Source: Sanderia malayensis
Lineage: Eukaryota; Cnidaria; Scyphozoa; Semaeostomeae; Pelagiidae
Length of the DNA stretch: 64,000 bases
Direction: 5' to 3'
Assembly: GCA_013076295.1 (NCBI GenBank)
Contig: RQOL01000861.1
Location: forward strand, 5,496,235-5,560,234
Positions within the stretch are counted from its first letter, which is position 1; every line of letters begins with the position of its first letter. Both the position numbers and the translations under genes were made by a program. The notes below the pieces were generated by a model that ran no database searches, was not told the DNA's origin, and saw nothing but the letters and a program-made list of their open reading frames with translations. Below, one piece after another: positions 53,755-62,400 of this stretch.

Positions 53755-54780
53755 TATTTCGATAAAACCTTCTAGACAAGACAAAGATACATCGTAGATA
53801 GTATAAATACACCATTTTAACTATTTTTATTATAACTATGGACTTCGAATCGAAAATTTCGGCTTATACGCGATGTATCGCAAACTTGATGTTTTCTAAC
53901 AACAACAACAACACAAACTTTAGGACGCTGTAACCCCCGAACGGTAAAAGAAAAGTAGTAAGTGTTTTATAATTTATTTCTTGCCTTATGATGCACTATA
54001 CATTGGTGAAAATTTTTTCGAAAAGTCCAAAAAAATTTTTTTCCAGACCGTGAGTAGGCGTGGTCATGAATCACGTGAATATTGGACCACGCCCGAAATG
54101 GCCCCTGGCAGTTTTAGATACTTTTCAACATGGAAAACCCGAATCCGAAATAAAATTTAGGGTTAGGCAGTTTGCTAGATGGTTGTAGTAATTTCCCTGT
54201 CTATTTAGCAAGATAATTATGTATTATTTTTGTATTTGCTACGGGTTTTTGTCAAAGATATTGAAATGCTAAAGTGATGCGCTGTTAAAAAGTTGCTCAA
54301 ATTGAAATTGCTTGGTTGACATAACCATGGAGTTCTTGTAATAAATTATATATTTTGGTGATTACATTGAAACCTAAGGCAAAGTACCCTGGGTACCAAA
54401 GCCTCGAAGATACTCGAAAAATTAAATAAGAGGGAGGAAAGGGAAAAATGAGAAGAAGAAAAAAGAGGGAGGGGGAGAGAGGCTCTGGAACCATCAATAG
54501 GCGATCTCGTTCTGGTGTTGCTTCAGCTCTTGCTATCAGTTGCTCTGTATTTTGATCGAATCAAGAATAGAATCAAAATTTTCTCTTCAATACTTCTTAG
54601 CAAGCTATTTTTCACATGACTGCCAAAATCACTGGGGGCAGAATACCATATTTCTTGCGTATAAGTCAACATGGCATGCTGTATTAGTCAACCCTTAATT
54701 TTTGGAAGAATACATGACTTTTAGCAATACAAGCAGGGATGCCGGAAGCACACTGGGGCACAGGAGCTCAAACATTTTTA

Positions 54781-54835
54781 AAGGGCACTTTTGGGCGTGG
54801 CATTTAAAAACAATGCCACGTCCAAAAGTGCCCTT
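54781..54835. repeat. 24-bp-arm hairpin
   Basis: AAGGGCACTTTTGGGCGTGG and its inverse with one mismatch over 24 bp; loop about 7 nt. Confidence 0.9.
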
Positions 54836-54847
54836 CCTTTGAGTTTA

Positions 54848-55098
54848 CCGTAAATCGTCGAATAAACCCCCGGGGGCTTATTTGGAAAAACTAAATTTTA
54901 GCCCGATTATTGTCCAATATTAAGCAAAATAAAAGCTATACTATGCAGCCAATCAATGAAGTTATTGGTTTAAACTTGCTGCTACTTGCAATACATTCTA
55001 AACAACTTCAACGTCTCGATACTTGGGCTCAATACCTTGCAAGTGATTATCAGGATGGGGGCTTATTCGAAGGTGGGGGCTTATTCTAGAATTTATGG
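54848..55098. mobile_element. 251-bp TA-target MITE
   Basis: Ends CCGTAAATCGTCGAATAA and inverted CCATAAATTCTAGAATAA, TA on both sides. GGGGGCTTATT appears three times inside. Confidence 0.65.
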
Positions 55099-55496
55099 TA
55101 TTGTATATCATGGTGCTATGCTGTATCTAATCTGCTGTTTCAGTTAAATACCAATGGCGACCGTTGATCACAATACGTCTTGTTGTAAAGCAAAAAAGCC
55201 GTAATAATTCAAAAAGGGCACTTCTTGCCCCCTGCACCCCCTCATGAAAGGGCAAGGGGGAGCAGCCGCGCCCCTTGCCCCCCTGTTCCGGCATCGATGA
55301 ATACCAGGTGTATATGTAAGGTCAACTTTTCACATGTATTTTACAAACCTAGAAGCTTGACTTATACGCTGAGAAATATGGTACTCAATAATGGTCCAAA
55401 AGCTCCATTAGTCATATTATTTACATTTTCGTTATTGTCATTATTACATATGTGCCAAGGGCATGCATATTACATACTGTAGGTTGGGCAGTCATT

Positions 55497-56335
55497 TTAA
55501 GTTGATAGCTCATCACTGTCAGAAAAGATGATGGCTTGTAAATCATCAAAGTAAGCATCATCTTCCATTTCAAAGCCATCTTCCTCATCAACAAAATCTT
55601 CAGCATGCAGTTCAGCCAAAGACATCTGGTTTTCATCCATTTCTTTTTTGCTGATGGCAATTTTAGCATTTACAAGTTCTGCATCAGCTACATCACCAAA
55701 AATATCCTGCAATATCATTATTATTTCAGCAGCATGCTTGCGCTTACAAACATTAGTATTTTCCATGATGTATAGCATGTTATTGATGTGAGATACATGT
55801 TCTGCAACATCTTTGATCACATCCATGGAAAGACGAATCAACATTTCCCTTGATGTGAATGTAGTACAGTTCATGTGTTCCTGGGTTAGCTTTGATCTAT
55901 ACTCCACAAGCACTTCCTGAAACAATTCCTTATCTTCTGGCGTAACATGACGCACAATGGAAATTGGTTTTTCACCATAATCAGCTTTTTCATACTCTGG
56001 TATAGTGTGGGAGCATGATTCATTTTGTCCACAAGCATATGACAAGTTACAGTAACAACAGCATTCATGCTTAACAGATGGTTTCTTTACTTCATTTCTT
56101 TCAAACTTTTCATACAATGTATGGCGCAGACAGGTATCTGTTTTTTGTGCATACATCTTCATTTCAGGAGATGCTTTACTCATCTGTTGCTTTGAAAAGT
56201 AAAGCATCGCCTGTGCATAAACTTGATCTCTGCCAGCCCTGCCAATTCCTTGTATGTACTCAGTAATATCTCTTGGAGAACCATAATGCATGACATACCT
56301 GATATCACTGATGTCAACACCCATCTCTAAACGGC
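55497..56335 (-). pseudogene. RecQ-like helicase, C-terminal half
   Basis: 275 codons. MGVDISDIRYVMHYGSPRD and ITEYIQGIGRAGRDQVYAQA are motifs V and VI of superfamily-2 RecQ helicases (Q..GRAGRD). Then a Cys cluster (CCCYCNLSYACG) that replaces the usual RecQ zinc site, a helical tail and an acidic C-terminus (FVDEEDGFEMEDDAYFDDL). Ends at TAA before 55497. Joined to the N-terminal half with motifs II-IV missing. Such helicases occur in many copies in cnidarian genomes; I infer an origin in transposons. Confidence 0.8.
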
Positions 56336-56339
56336 CGGT

Positions 56340-56649
56340 ATACCAGCATCATTCAATACTCTAGCTTGTATCTCCATGATTGCAAGCAGTGGAGAAATAA
56401 CCAAGACAATTTTTCTGTTTCTAAACATGGCAAACTTTCCGAGGCATAAAGTTTCCTTGCCACCAGCGGTGCGATTTGATATGGCAATGATTTCCCATGT
56501 CCAGTTGGCAATATCGCAAAAGTATCTTTATTGTCAATGAACATTGATTTCATCATTTCAAATTGTTGTGAAGAAAGCGATTTTATGTGCGGAAAGCATT
56601 CCTGCAAAGTTTCATCCACAACTATCATCAGTTGGTCTTCCATTTCCAA
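56340..56649 (-). pseudogene. RecQ-like helicase, N-terminal half
   Basis: ATG at 56649 (MEMEDQLMIVVDE). LSSQQFEMMKSMFIDNKDTF is the Q-motif region and AILPTGHGKSLPYQ the Walker A (motif I). In a shifted frame IVLVISPLLAIMEIQARVLN gives motif Ia. Then the sequence jumps to motif V, so about 150 residues including DEAH/DECH are deleted. Confidence 0.8.
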
Positions 56650-56941
56650 GTTTGCGATATCACATCAGAATTCAGATCAGAATCACATTTCTTATTTCAC
56701 CAACAACAACTTGAAATCGCATCAATTTTTCAAGGATGATTATCCATTGACCAATCACAATCAAGATCCCCATTTGGGGATCCTTTCTGTGATTGGCTGA
56801 AAAAACAACACCAGAACGAGATCGCCTATTGATGGATCCAGAGCCTCTATTTTCCTCTCCCCCTACCACTTTTTTTTATCTCTTTTTTTCGTCTTTTTCC
56901 TCACTTTTTCTGAGGCTCTGGTACCCAGGGTAAAGGCAAAG

Positions 56942-57824
56942 CAAAGTGTATATTGTTGACAAAATTAAGCAATATAATCAAAACCAGAACACAAGGATGA
57001 AGCCCAACATTCTGCTGGAAAGTTTTTCTTCGAATTCACATTTAATTTGTGAAATTTTCGATCTATGGACAATATAAGCTGCTGCTTCAAATACACATCG
57101 GATAAAACAAAATAGGGTTATTTTCATGCATTATAAGTCCAAAATAGCAGAATTTTGCTTTACCCGTGCCAGGACCAGCTCGGCCTAGCGATTTTGCAAA
57201 TTTTTAACTGACCCGATCTTGTTTAAATCTTATAAATGCATAGATAAAAGCACATCAATTTTCCATACTATCAATTCTATCGAAAAATTGTTGAAAGAGA
57301 GTTTGCTCCCCTTTAATTGAATAGATTTCGAATTCATATTGTTGTTTAAAACGATCCCGTACCACTAAAGACTGTATATGAAGCTCGCTCGGGACTGCGA
57401 CGTTGAGGTCGAAAAACACGTCTGCATGCAGCAAAGCGAGCAAATCATCCTCATTTTTGTGAAAAAAATCAAGCTTTTCATGATAAACCAGGCATTAACA
57501 AATTCCTTAGATCCTGGACTAGTGCGTGGCACAGTTGAGTTGTTTAAATACGACTTGGTTTTCACCATAGATATGCAAAACGTTGAATTTTCGTCCGAGC
57601 TTTGGTAATGAACAAAATAAAATAAATTTCCTGTGTTCCGGCATGTACATCACACCGGCCTCGCCCCAGTTTTCTTTGTGTCCGATATTTTTCTGGAATG
57701 TGCATATTTGGAGGCGTTAAAAGGGTGTTAATGTACAAATTTCAAAATTTAAAAACTGCAGTATCTGTTTTTTGCGTCAAAACTACCCAGAAATGGAATA
57801 AAAAAATATGGTGAGAGTAACCCT
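56942..57824. other. inner right part of the TTAA element, possible exon
   Basis: On the minus strand, frames around 57255-57500 read KLDFFHKNEDDLLALLHADV, FFDLNVAVPSELHIQSLVV and RDRFKQQYEFEIYSIKGEQ before a stop. This may be the coding start of the host TTAA element, but I do not recognise it. The outer 170 bp are the terminal repeat. Confidence 0.35.
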
Positions 57825-57828
57825 TTAA

Positions 57829-58363
57829 GTAATAAGACCAACTGTGTAAGGCACGCCAGATGACAGTAGGGAGTTTAAGCAACCACAACGCTAACGTAAA
57901 CGCTAACGTTAGCTCCCAAATTTTCCGCATTGCGCAAGCGCAAAGGGACATCCCGAATTCTGCTAACGTTTTGGGCAGCAATCTGTGTCCTTAGGTCAGC
58001 ATCCGTAACGTTTTGTCAAAACGTTAACTTCTTTTTGCATTTTCTGTTTGGAAAAATTGTTTATTGTATTTATATGGATTCTCAGGCAACTGTGTCGACC
58101 TTGTAGGCTAGTAAAGGCTAGTAGATAAATTATATGGTATTAAACTGCTATATTTTTGTTTAACTCGTGAAAATTCTTGCGTTCAATTTTAGATAAAATT
58201 TAGGCCTAAAACTCATCAACAGCGATGGCAGTATTAATGTCATATATTTGAGATATTTGGTTATAATTTTCATTTGAGTTGCTAAGAATGACAAACAAAT
58301 GCGAACAGAGTTGGCTTTTTAAGATACATCTGATGCTGCTAAGTTGTTGTCAGTCCAGCCTTA
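57829..58363. other. non-coding stretch with GCTAACGT repeats
   Basis: GCTAACGTAAACGCTAACGT and related copies at 57892-57915 and 57961-58030 form small inverted repeats; CAAAACGTTA occurs as an inverted pair. Possibly a MITE remnant starting GGGAGTTTAAGCAACCAC at 57870. Otherwise nothing seen. Confidence 0.4.
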
Positions 58364-58604
58364 TCAAAACGAATTACTTTTACATCGCGTCTGGCTGGAT
58401 TTCTGACAAACTTCCTTTTTGAATGCTTCCTGCTGCTTGGAAGTCAGACCGCGCGGAATAAGATGACCCCGCGGTTTGTAGTACCCATCGTTTCCTCCCA
58501 CTGTATCGCATGTGTCTGTAATATGGTGCTGGTGCTTCAAATACTCAATAGCTTTTGCAATGACCCCTTGCAAATCCTGCATAAGAGCTCTCATATAAAC
58601 TCTG
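58364..58604 (-). CDS. possible last exon, product unknown
   Basis: On the minus strand an acceptor CACTTTTCAG precedes 58604 and the frame MRALMQDLQGVIAKAIEYLK, then GGNDGYYKPRGHLIPRGLT and SKQQEAFKKEVCQKSSQ runs to a stop at 58364. Composition looks protein-like, but the upstream exon is not evident; it could be an alternative 3' exon of the hnRNP gene or part of another transcript. Confidence 0.3.
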
Positions 58605-58899
58605 AAAAGTGCATGAAACGCATTTAACCGTAACATTTAACCATTTTATCATAAAGAAAATGATAAAAAAATGAAGCTTACTCATGCATAGATTTGTAAC
58701 ACATAAAAGTTTAACAGTAATACAAGAGAATCTAGCTAGTTTCAAAATACTTAAAAAGACATGCAATCAGCAAACAGAAAGACCAGTTTACAATTACAAG
58801 CAGTACGCGAAGAAGAGTTTTAAATATAATATCCAGAAGTTAGCTCAAATTACGGGTAGAAAAATGTTCAAAGAAAGCAGTTTTTGTCTGACTTGGCCA

Positions 58900-59405
58900 C
58901 TAGTAACCATAACCTCTGAAGTTATTTTGGCCAGACTGATAATTGTTGTAGCTCTGCTGTCCGCTATAGCCCTGACTCCAACCTCCACCACGGGGAACAA
59001 ACGAACGATCTGCTCTTCCGTATGCACCCGATTGTGAAGCCCTGCTACCTTGGCTTTGGTTCTGACTGTATTGTCTACCATTGGTACCTCTATACCTACC
59101 ACGATCATTGCTTTGTCTGTACCCACTTGCGGGTTGGTTTGAATAACCACCACCATATGACCCATAAGAACCTCCGTCATACATCCCACGCTGTCCACTA
59201 TAAGAGTTGCCATAACCACGATTTCGTTGACCATAGGAGCTGTTACTGTAGGAACCTCCCCCATAACCACCGCCATAGCTGTAAGAGTTACTTCCATATG
59301 TTCCAGAATTGTACGACCTTCCGTAATAATCATTTCTGAAATTTGACCCACGATGATTTTGATCTCGACGGTGGTATCGTCTTGCATCCTCATAATGACG
59401 TCCAC
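58900..59405 (-). CDS. HNRNPUL1: HNRNPUL1-like last coding exon, RGG/YG-rich tail
   Basis: 168 codons, low complexity: many Ser-Tyr-Gly and Arg-Gly repeats (YGGGYGGGSYSNSSYGQRNR), ending FRGYGY and TAG. Such tails bind RNA and support phase separation. The acceptor TTTTATAG stands at 59406. Confidence 0.93.
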
Positions 59406-62400
59406 CTATAAAATTTATATTAAAAAGAAACTGTAAAAACTCGTTTTCAAATATAGCTAAAATAGCTTTCGATGCATAGCAACTTAGAATGAAAAATATA
59501 ACAATAAGAGAGTAAACTAATAAAATAAGACAGTATGCTATTGACAGCCAAATTGAAACTAATTTTAACATTCCATTTGACATTTACGCCGTGGAGCTTT
59601 TTTAGTACAAATGCTATCCATATGCTTTAAACTGGAACTATCATAGGTGTAAGTTCAAAGAACATACAAAACAAACGACATCTGCAAAGAGTGGCGTATT
59701 TGCATTCCATAATAACGTCACAGTAACGCCCCGATGAAAGGTAGTCTATGCCAATTTCTGTGCACAAGATTAGCAACTTATTTTTGACTGGCACTTACCG
59801 TAGTGGCCTGACTCGTGTTTAGGACCTCGGTGGTCATGATCATATCGTCTCTTGTGTTGGAAATCGTCACTGCCTCGTTCCAGAACCCTCTTTCCTTCAC
59901 GACGATAGCCATTAAGTGTCTTTTGAGCATTAGTTACATCTTGTCCGATGAACTCCACACTGTCAACATATTCTCCCTCAGATGGCAACGTGAAAAAATC
60001 TGCAATGTAATGTAAGGTACTCAAAACTAAACAATGGTAATCCAAATTTACAGCACAAATATCTAAATAGCTTCATCCTTAAAGATAAACTTGTTGCTCG
60101 TTAGGTGTATGCATGCCACCACCACACTCGAAAAAAATATTTAGATCGCAGGAGGGAAAAAACAATCTGGAAAGACACTTTTCCATGCAAATGCGCCACA
60201 TCCAAGAAAGATTGTCAAAACTTCAGGGGTGGGTTATAGTGTTACTGTTCCCAGGGCTCACCATCATTAACATACACCCTAAATACAATTATCCATAAAA
60301 CATAGTGTGATGAACCTTTGGGCTGAAATTATACACTTACACTAGCTGTTAACATTATTAAAATGAGTGCTGCTATGATTTAAAACCAATAATCAGGACC
60401 AAAGCATCTAGCAATTGATTAAAAAGATGGTTTGAAATGAGTGACTGCAAACAAATATGGAGACGGGGTGTTTAGCGTGAAGTTATTTTATTATTTTCTG
60501 AGTTGTTTATTCACAAGACCGCGAAGATGTGAAAGGAAAAGCTGTTTCTTGAAATCTCGTTTTCTGTTAACTAAATTATAATACAAAAACTTCTCCTTGG
60601 ATAAAGTGACCAACTTAAAAACAAAGTATAGACATTCTCAAAACGTCTTTACAGAGAGATTTCCCGAGGACAACAATATGTGCAAAATCTCACTACACTG
60701 AAAAAATGTAAAAATGTAGGCCACTGCACGTATAAAAAAATCCGCCGCTTTGACTCAGCAACACTTCTGTGTGAAAGTGAGAGGGTCTTTTTGCTGACTC
60801 AACTCTACGTCTTTCCGTTCTTTGATTCGCAGACTCTACTTATTCCTTTTTAAGGGTTTGAGGCCTCAGGCTATTAAGAGGTAATTTAATACTCACATTT
60901 CATTGACGCTAAAACGTCAAAGGGCACATCAATCCCATTGCCGTGCTTCTTTTCGTTCATCTGCCGTCTTTGATTTTCAAAGGTCGGTATCACGACAACA
61001 GCCTTTCGTTGGAAATCTTTAAAGTTTTCCATCTTTACCTGGCGTACCTTTTCGACTAAATTTGTCTAGAATAAAAGAGAGAGGGCAATGAAAAACAGGA
61101 AGCGCCACTGCCAACAACAAAAGTCACAATGAATATTCTCCCCCAACGCTTTCAGGGTTAAAAACAACACAGAGTGCATAAAAAATAACTGCATTAGCAA
61201 AGATAAAAGGCTAAAGGCGAATATAGAAAATACTAAAACTTGCGAACGCACCTGGTCCAAAATATAGTTCCTATTTCGCAACGGGGACAATGCAAGGAAC
61301 TTGGCAACAATTCGTTGAGCAGCTTCGACATGTTGTTGTGATGTACCATAATTAATCTTCCTCTCTTCTCCTTGGATCTTGAAGGGGGAAGGGAACAAGA
61401 AATACAAAATTGAATGAAACAAAGACACAAAATAATTGAAATAAAATGAGGAGTTCTGCTCAATTATTGCAAATAATTGTAAATATAGTGGCAAAAATAT
61501 CATATGTAATGATTGATTTATATAATGTGGTACACAATTTTGTTGTAAGAAAGTTGGGCTCAAGCTCAGTACATAAAAGTCATTAACTGGTGGCCAAGTT
61601 TAAGTACTCGACACCCCTTAGAAACCCCTGAACATTCTCTTGACGCACCTATTCTATTGCCTTTTGATTTATTTTAAACAAATTTTAGTAGGAGAGGGGG
61701 CTGGGCAAACGTTAATCCCCCAAGAGCCGCGCAACCAATAAGCAAGTCCCTATTTTTCTGCTTATTCAAGTGATTAGCCGTTTTCTGCTTCCTCATAAAG
61801 CTCTTTCTTTTCAAATAAAATGCGTGTAACTATTACAACGTATCACAAAACAGCTTAAAAAGCAGACCTTCATTCGATCAAAAACAAGTTGGCTTCCAAT
61901 TTGATAATAGTCTTTGTCCGGGTGATCTCTGCAATGACTCTGTGCCCAAGTCGTCTTACCAGAAGCGGGAAGCCCTACCATCATTATTACCTGGTGAAAA
62001 AAAGCACAAACAATTCAAAAGATATCTCGACATCAAATATATGAACAATCAAACGTTTCACACTTACGAAACAATGGACAATAAAGCGCATGGAAAAAAA
62101 GTTAGAAGATGAAATCGTGTCGATGAAATCGTCTTCGGCTTCAATATAGAGACAGTATCCGTCAACAATATTAGAGTGTTTCCGACACACAAAACTGTTT
62201 CCAAAACACAACCTATCTCAGTAAGACGCCCATTGGAGGTCTTGCACGAGCGCGGCTCGGCATATCCCCCAATATCATCGGGGGCCTTACTGACAATCCT
62301 TATCTTACACACTTTTTCAAAAACATCGGTCGTCATCAAGACCGGTGATCGAGACAAATTATTTCAAACTTGAGTTCTAAATTGACTTCATTTTTATAGT

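Larger units (their letters stand above)
51344..54203. mobile_element. fold-back with 1.19-kb arms carrying nuclease gene fragments
   Basis: Arms 51344-52533 and 53013-54203 are inverted copies of about 97 percent identity, with outer ends TAGACAGGGAAATTAC. The 479-bp loop is unique. TTT stands on both sides, a possible 3-bp duplication in T-rich sequence. The right arm plus loop carry a FEN1/XPG-like gene on the plus strand; the left arm holds its second half in reverse. From memory, Academ elements have 3-4-bp duplications and some encode an XPG nuclease, so Academ is a candidate. Confidence 0.85.
54385..56932. mobile_element. 2.5-kb element, 9-bp duplication, carries RecQ-like helicase
   Basis: Inverted ends TACCCTGGGTACCARAGCCTC-like, with AAGGCAAAG repeated exactly on both sides (54376-54384, 56933-56941). 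A second inverted pair lies inside (about 54477-54526 and 56805-56855, CCATCAATAGGCGATCTCG). A 9-bp duplication fits Mutator-like elements. The only gene is a broken helicase on the minus strand. It also holds a TA MITE (54848-55098), a hairpin (54781-54835) and a hairpin at 56751-56796. Confidence 0.88.
48997..57824. mobile_element. 8.8-kb TTAA-target element filled with younger elements
   Basis: TTAA at 48993-48996 and 57825-57828. Ends AGGGCTACTCTCACCATA and, inverted, AGGGTTACTCTCACCATA; inverted similarity continues for about 170 bp (both contain GTACATGCCGGAAC). Inside lie the TA MITE 49254-49699, the TTA element 49774-51111, the fold-back 51344-54203 and the 9-bp-duplication element 54385-56932. 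What remains (about 56942-57740) is its own sequence, with one possible exon. TTAA plus AGGG ends fit Kolobok, by family knowledge. Confidence 0.85.

Noticed and set aside
62064..62357. 97-codon minus-strand frame as an extra exon of the HNRNPUL1-like gene
   Set aside because: The exons before and after join in phase without it (ADCE to VIMMVGLP), and it has no family similarity.
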